Below, one piece after another: positions 17,387 to 24,231 of a stretch of 64,000 nucleotides of DNA (position 1 is the stretch's first letter; every line of letters starts with the position of its first letter). A program made the translations under genes and the position numbers. The notes beneath the pieces are model-generated. The model saw nothing but the letters and a program-made list of their open reading frames with translations, was not told where the DNA came from and made no database searches. The stretch comes from Streptomyces sp. SKN60 (GTDB taxonomy: Bacteria > Actinomycetota > Actinomycetes > Streptomycetales > Streptomycetaceae): positions 1 to 64,000 of the forward strand of contig NZ_JAHTMW010000013.1 of the NCBI RefSeq assembly GCF_026236535.1, in the 5' to 3' direction.

Positions 17387-17596
17387 TCATTCCAAGGGCT
17401 CCAGGAACTCCAGCCGGTTGCCGACCGGGTCGCGGGCCGCGTAGTCGGCGATTCCGGTCACCCGCAGCCCGGGGTGGCCCTTCTTCGCCGCCCGACAGTG
17501 GCTTTCTCCGCCTCCGCCGGGGGCCGCCTCGACTCCGAGATGCAGCTGGACCGGCCCCGGGGCGAGCTGGACGTGGTCGACGGCGGATAAGGACAT
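17387..17596 (-). pseudogene. Shrunken VOC (glyoxalase/bleomycin-resistance) family remnant
   Basis: 69 codons, open from ATG 17596 to the stop at 17387. It keeps three pieces of a normal ~120-residue VOC protein: the start (SAVDHVQLAPG), the middle (PVQLHLGVEA... KKGHPGLRVTGIADYAAR) and the end (RDPVGNRLEFLEPLE). The segment after the first strand (normally AFYAGVLGM...GGCWF) and the one before DPVGN (normally GAEV...RRFYT) are missing, and an extra Gly-rich stretch (GGGGESHCRA) is present. Both losses are in frame, so a short protein could still be made, but the metal-site layout is broken. Its ATG overlaps the tam stop (TGATG), so the pair was once coupled. Confidence 0.7.
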
Positions 17597-18429
17597 CAGG
17601 CGGCCTTCCTCGCGAGGGCGAAAATCCGGCGGAACGGGAACGCGGTGCCGTGCGGGCCCGGCGGGTAGGCCTCGCGGAGGCGGTCGCGGTACTGGGTGAG
17701 GAAGGCCTCGGTGGCCTCCGGGTCCTCGCGCAGGGCGGTGAGGACGGGGCGCAGGGCGGTGCCCTTGACCCAGTCGAGGACCGGGTCCTCGCCCTGGAGC
17801 AGTTGGATGTACGTGGTCTCCCAGACGTCCGTCTCGCAGCCGAGGTCGGCGAGCCGCTGCAGATAGTCGACGGGCTCCAGGATGTGCACGAAGCGCCGCC
17901 CCTGGTCCCCGACCCGGTCCCGCCACTCGGGGCTCTCGCACAGCTCGCCGAGCAGGGCGTGGCTGGGCGAGGTGAAGTTGCCGGGGACCTGGAAGGCGAA
18001 GGTGCCGCCGGGCCGCAGTCCGTCGATCCAGACGGCGAAGGACTCGGGGTGGTTGGGCACCCACTGCAGGGCGGCGTTGGAGACGATCAGGTCGTAGGGC
18101 TCGTCGGGTGTCCAGTGCGCCGCGTCGGCCTGCCGGAAGTCGAGCCAGCCGCCCCCGGCGGTGGTGCCGGCCCAGTCCTTCTCGGCCCGTTCCAGCATCT
18201 CGGGCGAGAGGTCGAAGCCGGTGATGTGCGCGTCGGGCCAGCGGTCGGCGAGGAGGATCGTGACGTTGCCCGGTCCGCAGCCGAGGTCGGCGATGCGGGC
18301 GGGGCGCGGGTGGTTCGGCAGCTGCGGTATTCGTGCGAGCAGATCGAGGAACGGGCGGGTGCGATGACCCGCGTGGCGCAGGTACTGCTGTGGGTCCCAC
18401 GTCGGTGCGGCGGAGTCCACGGAATGCAT
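17596..18429 (-). CDS. tam: Trans-aconitate 2-methyltransferase
   Basis: 277 residues. ATG at 18429 follows AAGGGGG and fits the family N-terminus (PTWDPQQYLRHAGHRTRPFLDLLARI). SAM-binding motif I is RIADLGCGPGNVT, with motif II ITGFDLSPEML and then QADAAHW; SNAALQWVPNH is characteristic of Tam. It methylates trans-aconitate, a spontaneous by-product of cis-aconitate that inhibits aconitase. It is divergent from a MarR gene whose S. coelicolor counterpart, TamR, is reported to control tam and other TCA genes in response to trans-aconitate and related acids. Operator-like repeats lie between the two. Confidence 0.93.
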   Translation of the reverse strand: MHSVDSAAPTWDPQQYLRHAGHRTRPFLDLLARIPQLPNHPRPARIADLGCGPGNVTILLADRWPDAHITGFDLSPEMLERAEKDWAGTTAGGGWLDFRQADAAHWTPDEPYDLIVSNAALQWVPNHPESFAVWIDGLRPGGTFAFQVPGNFTSPSHALLGELCESPEWRDRVGDQGRRFVHILEPVDYLQRLADLGCETDVWETTYIQLLQGEDPVLDWVKGTALRPVLTALREDPEATEAFLTQYRDRLREAYPPGPHGTAFPFRRIFALARKAA

Positions 18430-18497
18430 GTTCGAAGCCCCCTTGCTGGAACGAGTTGCCGAAACGGAACGGAGTTCCGGCCCGGTCCCTTCCCCAT

Positions 18498-18556
18498 AGT
18501 CAAGAAGACTATATCTCGACATCAAGATTCTCACCTCCAAGAGACTCGATATCAAG
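18498..18556. promoter_or_regulatory. Putative TamR operators in the tam-tamR gap
   Basis: Related imperfect palindromes built on TCTCGA/TCAAGA half-sites: ATCTCGACATCAAGAT (18513-18528) and CTCGATATCAAG (18545-18556), plus a half-site AGTCAAGA near 18498-18506. They lie in an A+T-rich stretch unlike the surroundings and cover both divergent promoters. Confidence 0.65.
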
Positions 18557-18579
18557 AGACTTTACGTCAACAGACCCTC

Positions 18580-18585
18580 TACACT
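18580..18585 (+). promoter_or_regulatory. -10 element TACACT of tamR, probably leaderless
   Basis: TACACT ends 7 nt before the tamR ATG at 18593, and no Shine-Dalgarno is seen. The -35 zone overlaps the second palindrome, so TamR binding would block its own promoter. Confidence 0.45.
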
Positions 18586-18592
18586 GATCGAC

Positions 18593-19090
18593 ATGGAGGA
18601 CGAGGTCGACCGATTGGTCGCTGCATGGCGTCGCGAGCGCCCGGACCTCGACGTGGAACCGCTCGAGGTGCTCAGCCGTGTCTCACGCCTGGCCCGCCAC
18701 CTCGACCGCGCTCGTCGACTCGCCTTCTCCGAGCACCAGCTGGAGCCCTGGGAGTTCGACGTCCTGACGTCGCTGCGCCGGGCCGGCGCGCCCTACCAGC
18801 TCTCCCCCGGCCAGCTGCTCACCCAGACCCTGGTCACCTCGGGCACCATGACCAACCGCATCGACCGGCTCGCCAAGAAGGGCCTGGTGGAGCGGCTGCC
18901 CGACCCCAGCGACCGGCGCGGCGTCCTGGTCCGCCTCACCCCCGAGGGCCGCGACCGCGCCGACCAGGCGCTGGCCGGACTGCTCGCCCAGGAGCGCGCC
19001 ATCCTGGCCCGCCTCCCCCGTAACCAGCGCGGCGAACTGGCCGATCTGCTACGCCAGTTGACCGCCCCGTTCGACAACCTCCCCGGCTAG
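18593..19090 (+). CDS. tamR: MarR-family regulator TamR
   Basis: 165 residues. The winged-helix core is clear: LEPWEFDVLTSLRRAG, then the recognition helix region LLTQTLVTSGTMTNRIDRLAKKGLVERLPDPSDRRGVLVRLTPEGR with the wing DRRG. Divergent position to tam and family knowledge identify it as TamR. In S. coelicolor TamR is reported to bind the tam-tamR gap and to be released by trans-aconitate, cis-aconitate and citrate. The gene overlaps the convergent response-regulator gene by 42 bp (19049-19090), an unusual tail-to-tail overlap that gives complementary 3' mRNA ends. Confidence 0.9.
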   Translation: MEDEVDRLVAAWRRERPDLDVEPLEVLSRVSRLARHLDRARRLAFSEHQLEPWEFDVLTSLRRAGAPYQLSPGQLLTQTLVTSGTMTNRIDRLAKKGLVERLPDPSDRRGVLVRLTPEGRDRADQALAGLLAQERAILARLPRNQRGELADLLRQLTAPFDNLPG

Positions 19091-19789
19091 CGCCGGCCCC
19101 GGGACCACCGGCGCCGGCTCCTCCGCCGGGTCCACCCCGGCCCGCCGGGCCAGCGCCACCGCCGCGAGCGTCGAGTGCACGCCGAGCTTGCCCAGGACGT
19201 TCTGCATGTGGGTCCGCACGGTGTGCGGCGACAGGAAGAGCCGCTCGGCGACGGCCTTCCGCCCGAGCCCGGCCACCATGCACCGCAGCACTTCCCGCTC
19301 CCTCGGCGTCAGCGACTCCACGAGCCGCTCGCTCTCCGTACGGTGCCGGCGGGCCTCCGTCAGCTCCCGCAGCACCCCGGTGAGGAGCGCCGGCGGCAGA
19401 TGCGTCTCGTCCCTCAGCACGCCGCGCACCACCGCGAGCAACCGCTGCAGCGAGGAGTCCTTGGCCACCCAGCCCCAGGCCCCGGCCTGCAGGGCGAGCG
19501 CCGCCCGGCGGGCGTCGTCCCGCTCCGCGAGCACCACGCTGCGCAGCCCCGGCCGGCCCTCCCGGATCTGCCCGACCAGCTCGACCCCGTCGCCGGAGCC
19601 CAGCTCGGCGTCCACCAGCATCACGTCGAACCGCCGCCCCTCCGCGGCCGCCCGGTCCAGACACCGCAGGGCGGCCGGCCCGCTTCCCGCGGCGGCGACC
19701 TCGACGTCGGGCTCCGCCGCGAGGGCGGCGGCCAGCGATTCTGCGAAGACACGGTGGTCGTCCACCACCAGAACCCGGATACGGGCCAC
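19049..19789 (-). CDS. LuxR-type response regulator, orphan
   Basis: 246 residues, GTG at 19789 after GAGGGG. The N-terminal receiver has the full acid pocket: D10-D11 (VLVVDDHRVFAESL), phospho-acceptor D60 (VMLVDAELG) and the switch Lys in WVAKDSS. The C-terminal GerE/LuxR HTH is ESLTPREREVLRCMVAGLGRKAVAERLFLSPHTVRTHMQNVLGKLG. No histidine kinase gene is adjacent. It resembles the second regulator at 23348-24034, and together they flank galTEK. Target genes unknown. The C-terminal ~20 residues are an Ala/Pro/Val tail that overlaps tamR. Confidence 0.88.
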   Translation of the reverse strand: MARIRVLVVDDHRVFAESLAAALAAEPDVEVAAAGSGPAALRCLDRAAAEGRRFDVMLVDAELGSGDGVELVGQIREGRPGLRSVVLAERDDARRAALALQAGAWGWVAKDSSLQRLLAVVRGVLRDETHLPPALLTGVLRELTEARRHRTESERLVESLTPREREVLRCMVAGLGRKAVAERLFLSPHTVRTHMQNVLGKLGVHSTLAAVALARRAGVDPAEEPAPVVPGPALAGEVVERGGQLA

Positions 19790-20017
19790 GGAAACCCCTC
19801 ATGTGGTCGAGGAACGGCCCCGGCACGGGTAGGACGCCGGGCGCGGGCCGTCACTCGCACGGCCGCCGCCGTGCCAGACAGATACCCCCGCCCCGGGCGC
19901 CGTACCCGGCGGGTCTCGATACCCCTGATCAGCACCGGCCCCCACCGGCGCTGCGACCAGACTAGGGGCGCCCCCGACGCCCCGCGGCGAAATCGCCGAA
20001 GTCCCCCCGCACGCGCG

Positions 20018-21163
20018 TCACCGAAGCCGACGCGCGCCGTCCCCCGGAACGACCGGAAACACCCGCGGCTCGACGAACCCGGCAGCACCGAACGCCTTCC
20101 CGACCGCACCCGCGACCTCGTCGGCGGCGCCGTCCTCCACCAGCACCACCGCGGACCCCCCGAAGCCACCCCCCGTCATCCGCGCCCCGAGCGCCCCCGC
20201 CCCGACCGCCGCCGCGACCGCGAGGTCGAGCTCCGGGCAGGACACCCGCAGATCGTCGCGGAGCGAGGCGTGGCCCTCGACGAGCAGCGGGCCGACCGCG
20301 CGCGGGTCGCCCGCGTCGAGCAGGGCGATGGTGCGTGCCACGCGCGCGTTGTCGGTGACCACGTGCCGTACGTACCGGCGAACCGTTTCATCGGTCAACC
20401 GCCCGAGCGCTGCGGGCAGATGCGCGGCATCCACCTCGCGCAGCGTGCGCACGCCGAGCGCCCGCGCACCTGCCTCGCACCCGGCGCGCCGCTCCGCGTA
20501 CGCGCCGTCCCCGAGGGCGTGCTTGACCCGGGTGTCCACGACGAGCAGCCGCAGCCCGTGCGCGGCGAGGTCGAAGGGCACCTGCCGGTACGACAGGTCG
20601 CGGGTGTCGAGGTGGAGCGCGTGGCCCTCGGTGGCGCAGGCGGAGGCCATCTGGTCCATCACCCCGCACGGCACGCCGACGAAGGCGTTCTCGGCGCGCT
20701 GGGCGACCACGGCGAGTTCGGGGCGGCTCAGCCCGAGCCCGTACAGGTCGTTCAGGGCGAGCGCGGTGACGACCTCCAGGGCCGCCGAGGAGGACAGCCC
20801 CGCGCCGGTCGGCACGGTGGACGCGAGGTGCACGTCCGCGCCGCCCACCGGGTGCCCGGCCGCGCGCAGCGCCCACACCACGCCGGCCGGGTAGGCGGCC
20901 CAGCCGTCGACCGTGCCCGGCTCCAGGGCGGTCACGTCCAGCCGTACCGGACCGCCCGGCACGTCACGGGAGTGCAGCCGCAGGACCCCGTCGTCGCGCC
21001 GGGACACCGCGGCCACGGTGGTGTGCGGCAGGGCCAGCGGGAGCACGAAGCCCTCGTTGAAGTCGGTGTACTCACCGATCAGGTTGACCCGTCCGGGCGC
21101 GGCCCAGACCCCCTCGGGCCCGGCCCCGTACAGCGCGCCGAACTCCGCCGCGACACCGTTCAT
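20018..21163 (-). CDS. galK: Galactokinase
   Basis: 381 residues. GHMP-kinase signatures: the galactokinase motif GRVNLIGEYTDFNEGFVLPLAL, the ATP loop PTGAGLSSSAALEV, and the C-terminal ARMTGGGFGGSAVVLV. It phosphorylates galactose to galactose-1-P, the first Leloir step. It is the last gene of galTEK, starting 3 nt after the galE stop. The 228 bp between its stop and the next gene (19790-20017) shows no gene and no strong hairpin. Confidence 0.96.
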   Translation of the reverse strand: MNGVAAEFGALYGAGPEGVWAAPGRVNLIGEYTDFNEGFVLPLALPHTTVAAVSRRDDGVLRLHSRDVPGGPVRLDVTALEPGTVDGWAAYPAGVVWALRAAGHPVGGADVHLASTVPTGAGLSSSAALEVVTALALNDLYGLGLSRPELAVVAQRAENAFVGVPCGVMDQMASACATEGHALHLDTRDLSYRQVPFDLAAHGLRLLVVDTRVKHALGDGAYAERRAGCEAGARALGVRTLREVDAAHLPAALGRLTDETVRRYVRHVVTDNARVARTIALLDAGDPRAVGPLLVEGHASLRDDLRVSCPELDLAVAAAVGAGALGARMTGGGFGGSAVVLVEDGAADEVAGAVGKAFGAAGFVEPRVFPVVPGDGARRLR

Positions 21164-21166
21164 CCG

Positions 21167-22129
21167 TTATCCCTGCTCCTTCTTCTGCGCGAACGCCCAC
21201 GCGTCCTCGACGATGGCCGCCAGATCCGGGCGGGACGGGGTCCAGCCGAGCCGCTCGCGGGCGGCGTCGGCGGAGGCGACGAGCACGGCCGGGTCGCCGG
21301 CCCGGCGCTCGGCCATGACCTCGGGCACCGGGTGGCCGGTGACCTTGCGGACGGTCTCGACGACCTCGCGGACGGAGAAGCCGTTGCCGTTGCCGAGGTT
21401 GCAGATCAGGTGCTCGCCCGCGGTCATCGCGTCGAGCGCGGCCAGGTGGGCCTCGGCGAGGTCGGCGACGTGGATGTAGTCGCGGACACAGGTGCCGTCC
21501 GGGGTCGGGTAGTCGTCGCCGTAGACGTTGATGGCCTCGCGCTTGCCGAGGGCGACCTGGAGGACCAGCGGGATGAGGTGCGACTCGGGGTCGTGCCGCT
21601 CGCCGCACTCCTTGTAGGCGCCGGCCACGTTGAAGTAGCGCAGCGAGACGGCGGCCAGGCCGTGCGCGGCGCACTCGCCGGTGATCATGTGGTCGACGGC
21701 CAGCTTGGTCGCGCCGTACGGGTTGGTGGGCGCGGTCGGCGCGGCCTCGGTGATCGGCACGGTCTCCGGCTCGCCGTAGGTGGCGGCGGTGGAGGAGAAG
21801 ACCAGCTTGCGCACGCCGGCCGCGCGCATGGCGGCGATCAGCGCCATGGTGCCGCCGACGTTGTTGTCCCAGTACTTCTCCGGCTTGGCGACGGACTCGC
21901 CGACCTGCGAGAAGGCGGCGAAGTGCAGCACGCCGTCGAAGGACGCGTCGAGCCACTTCGCGGCGTCCTGGATGCGGCCCTCGATGAACTCCGCACCGGC
22001 GGGCACGCCCGCGCGGAAGCCGGTGGACAGGTCGTCGAGGACGGTGACCTCGTGCCCCGCCTCCAACAGGTGGGCTGCGACCGTGCTGCCCACATAGCCG
22101 GCTCCGCCCGTCACCAGGTACTTACTCAA
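21167..22129 (-). CDS. galE: UDP-glucose 4-epimerase
   Basis: 320 residues. The start is a rare TTG at 22129 (SKYLVTGGAGYVGS follows). Its TTG overlaps the galT stop as TTGA, so translation is coupled; GAGGTGG lies upstream. Extended SDR features: NAD-binding GGAGYVGS, the catalytic Tyr/Lys in NPYGATKLAVD and the Ser/Thr in FSSTAATYG. It interconverts UDP-galactose and UDP-glucose and closes the Leloir cycle. It ends PSRPDLAAIVEDAWAF as usual for actinobacterial GalE. Confidence 0.95.
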   Translation of the reverse strand: MSKYLVTGGAGYVGSTVAAHLLEAGHEVTVLDDLSTGFRAGVPAGAEFIEGRIQDAAKWLDASFDGVLHFAAFSQVGESVAKPEKYWDNNVGGTMALIAAMRAAGVRKLVFSSTAATYGEPETVPITEAAPTAPTNPYGATKLAVDHMITGECAAHGLAAVSLRYFNVAGAYKECGERHDPESHLIPLVLQVALGKREAINVYGDDYPTPDGTCVRDYIHVADLAEAHLAALDAMTAGEHLICNLGNGNGFSVREVVETVRKVTGHPVPEVMAERRAGDPAVLVASADAARERLGWTPSRPDLAAIVEDAWAFAQKKEQG

Positions 22130-23178
22130 CTGCTTGCCACCTCTCGGAGTCTGTCGGCCGCGGACTCCGGCGACACGTCGTTCATGAACGCGCCCATGCC
22201 GGATTCGGTGCCCGCGAGGTACTTCAGCTTGCCAGAGGCCCGCCGGACGGTGAAAAGCTCCAGGTGCAGCGCGAACTCCTCGCGGCCCGCGCCGGTGACC
22301 GGGGCCTGGTGCCAGGCGGAGATGTACGGGGTCGGGGGCGCGTCCGGGCCGAAGATCCGGTCGAAGCGGCGGAGCAGCTCCAGGTAGACGGACGGGAACT
22401 CGGCGCGGGCCGCCGCGTCGAGCCCGGTGAGGTCGGCGGTCCGCCGGTGCGGCTGAAGATGCACCTCGTACGGCCAGCGGGCGGCGTACGGCACATAGGC
22501 GGTCCAGTGCTCGCCGGCGAGCACCACCCGCTCGCCCGCCCGCTCCTCGGCGAGCACGTCCTCGAAGAGGTTGCGGCCGGTGCGGGCGCGGTGGGCGGCG
22601 GCGCTGCGGAGCATGGTGGCGGTGCGCGGGGTGGTGAAGGGGAAGGCGTACACCTGCCCGTGCGGGTGGGCGAGGGTGACGCCGATCTCGGCGCCGCGGT
22701 TCTCGAAGCAGTACACCTGCGCGACGCCGGGGCGGGCGGACAGTTCGGCGGTGCGGTCGGTCCAGGCGGCGAGCACGAGGGCGGCGCGCTCCTCGTCGAG
22801 CTCGGCGAAGGAGGCGTGGTGGTCGGAGGTGAAGCAGACCACCTCGCAGCGCCCGTTGGCGCCGGACAGCGACGGGAAGCGGTTCTCGAAGACGGCGACC
22901 TGGTAGTCCCCGGCCGGGATCTCGCTGTGCCAGGCCTCGGTGGAGGGGCAGAGCGGGCAGCTGTCGGCGGGCGGGTGGTAGATGCGGCCCTGCCGGTGGG
23001 AGGCGATGGCGACGTGCTCGCCGAGCAGCGGGTCGAGGCGGATCTCGGAGGCGGAGACGACGGGGTCGAGGGGGCGCGGGTCGACGGCGTCGCGCGCTCC
23101 GCCCTCGCGGGCGGCGTCCTCGGCGTCGTAGTAGATGAGCTCGCGCCCGTCGGCGAGACGGGTGACGGTCTTCTTCAC
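22126..23178 (-). CDS. galT: Galactose-1-phosphate uridylyltransferase
   Basis: 350 residues. GTG at 23178 follows GAGGGAG and gives KKTVTRLADGRELIYYD; upstream in-frame codons show no homology. HIT-superfamily features are seen: zinc-ligand Cys pair CPLCPS, NRGAEIGVTLAHPHGQVYAF with the nucleophilic His in HPHGQ, and a C-terminal YISAWHQAPV. It exchanges UMP between UDP-glucose and galactose-1-P. First gene of galTEK, preceded by an A+T-rich leader. Galactose induction is expected from S. coelicolor/lividans work. Confidence 0.95.
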   Translation of the reverse strand: MKKTVTRLADGRELIYYDAEDAAREGGARDAVDPRPLDPVVSASEIRLDPLLGEHVAIASHRQGRIYHPPADSCPLCPSTEAWHSEIPAGDYQVAVFENRFPSLSGANGRCEVVCFTSDHHASFAELDEERAALVLAAWTDRTAELSARPGVAQVYCFENRGAEIGVTLAHPHGQVYAFPFTTPRTATMLRSAAAHRARTGRNLFEDVLAEERAGERVVLAGEHWTAYVPYAARWPYEVHLQPHRRTADLTGLDAAARAEFPSVYLELLRRFDRIFGPDAPPTPYISAWHQAPVTGAGREEFALHLELFTVRRASGKLKYLAGTESGMGAFMNDVSPESAADRLREVASS

Positions 23179-23195
23179 GGCGGGCGGCTCCCTCA

Positions 23196-23290
23196 GCCAT
23201 CCAACAAACAGAACCACCCATAAAAAAGCACAATCAAACATCGACGCGCAACACTCAACCCGATCCGCGCCCCGGATCGACACGAAGGAG
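23196..23290 (-). promoter_or_regulatory. Galactose operon promoter region
   Basis: This 95-bp stretch is clearly A+T-richer than the rest of the window (caaacagaacc, ataaaaaagcac). On the minus strand it shows related words TTGAGTGTTG and TTTGATTGTG about 20 bp apart, then a T-tract and TATGGG. From memory, the Streptomyces galP1 operator also consists of short direct repeats resembling TGTGAT. The exact -35/-10 could not be fixed. Confidence 0.5.
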
Positions 23291-23347
23291 GGCTGGCGGA
23301 GGGTTGAAGGAGGCTTACGGGTCAGGCGAGGGTTACGGGGTTACGGG

Positions 23348-24034
23348 TCAGGCCCGCGGCGCCGGCACGCGCACCGGCACCCGGTCGAGCAGCCCCGTCC
23401 GCGCCGCGAGCGCCGCCGCCTCCAGGCGCGAGCCCACGCCCAGCTTCATGAGCACCCGCTGCACATGGGTGCGCGCCGTGCTCGGGGCGATCGCCATGCC
23501 CGCCGCGATCACCCGGGTGTCCTCGCCCTCGGCCACCCGGACCAGGACCTCCGCCTCGCGCGGGGTCAGCAGCCGCAGCAGCCGCTGCCCCTCGTCGTCG
23601 GGCTGCACGGCCGGGTTCAGGAGCTCGGCGAAGGCCCCCTGGATCAGCTGCGGCGCCACCGCGGCCTCGCCCGCGCGCGCCTTCACCAGGGCGCGCTCGA
23701 CGCCCTCGATCCGCTCGTCGTGGCGGACGTAACCGGACGCGCCGGCCGCGAACGCGGCGGCGATCCCGCGCGGCGACGGCACCGGGCCCAGCACCACCAC
23801 CGCGATCTGCGGCCGCTCGCGCTTGATCCGCACGACCGGGTCGAAGGTGCCCGGTTCGGCGGGCGCCGCCGTGCCGATCAGGCAGACCTCGGGTGCGCGG
23901 CTCACCACCAGCTCCGCGGCCCCGGCCACGGGCGCCGCCGCGGCGAGCACCCGGTGCCCGCGCAGCTTCAGCGCCGAGGCCAGTGCCTCCGCGTGCAGTC
24001 GGTGGTCGTCGACCACCATGAGCCGTACGCCCAT
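23348..24034 (-). CDS. LuxR-type regulator with degenerate (Asp-less) receiver
   Basis: 228 residues, ATG at 24034 after GGGGGAA (ATG 24049 is an alternative). The receiver starts normally (D9-D10 in MVVDDHRLHAEAL), but the phospho-acceptor position is Gly (EVCLIGTAAP, G54). The Ser/Thr switch is Gly (VVVLGPV) and the switch Lys is Arg/His (GYVRHDE). The GerE HTH is intact (LTPREAEVLVRVAEGEDTRVIAAGMAIAPSTARTHVQRVLMKLG). Family knowledge: Asp-less receivers of regulators such as JadR1 or RedZ act without phosphorylation, sometimes by binding small molecules. It lies just upstream of galTEK on the same strand, with 169 bp between its stop and the galT start. Orphan; targets unknown. Confidence 0.85.
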   Translation of the reverse strand: MGVRLMVVDDHRLHAEALASALKLRGHRVLAAAAPVAGAAELVVSRAPEVCLIGTAAPAEPGTFDPVVRIKRERPQIAVVVLGPVPSPRGIAAAFAAGASGYVRHDERIEGVERALVKARAGEAAVAPQLIQGAFAELLNPAVQPDDEGQRLLRLLTPREAEVLVRVAEGEDTRVIAAGMAIAPSTARTHVQRVLMKLGVGSRLEAAALAARTGLLDRVPVRVPAPRA

Positions 24035-24155
24035 CGTTCGTTCCCCCATCCCCGGGCCGGCCTTCCCCTGGCCGCCCTGCCCGGCAAGCTACACACTCCC
24101 CCGCCCCGCTTTGCCCCAATCGCGCCGACCCGCGAAACGCCCGTGCCCCGAAACG

Positions 24156-24191
24156 CCCGTGGGGCCCCTTCTCCGGAAGGGACCCCACGGG
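24156..24191 (-). terminator. Terminator after first PQQ-propeller gene
   Basis: A 16-bp stem with one mismatch (24156-24171 with 24176-24191), loop TCCG, lies 41 nt downstream of the stop at 24232. Confidence 0.85.
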
Positions 24192-24231
24192 GCTCGGGTG
24201 CGCGGTGCGCGGTGCGCGCCGCACGGGCCGG

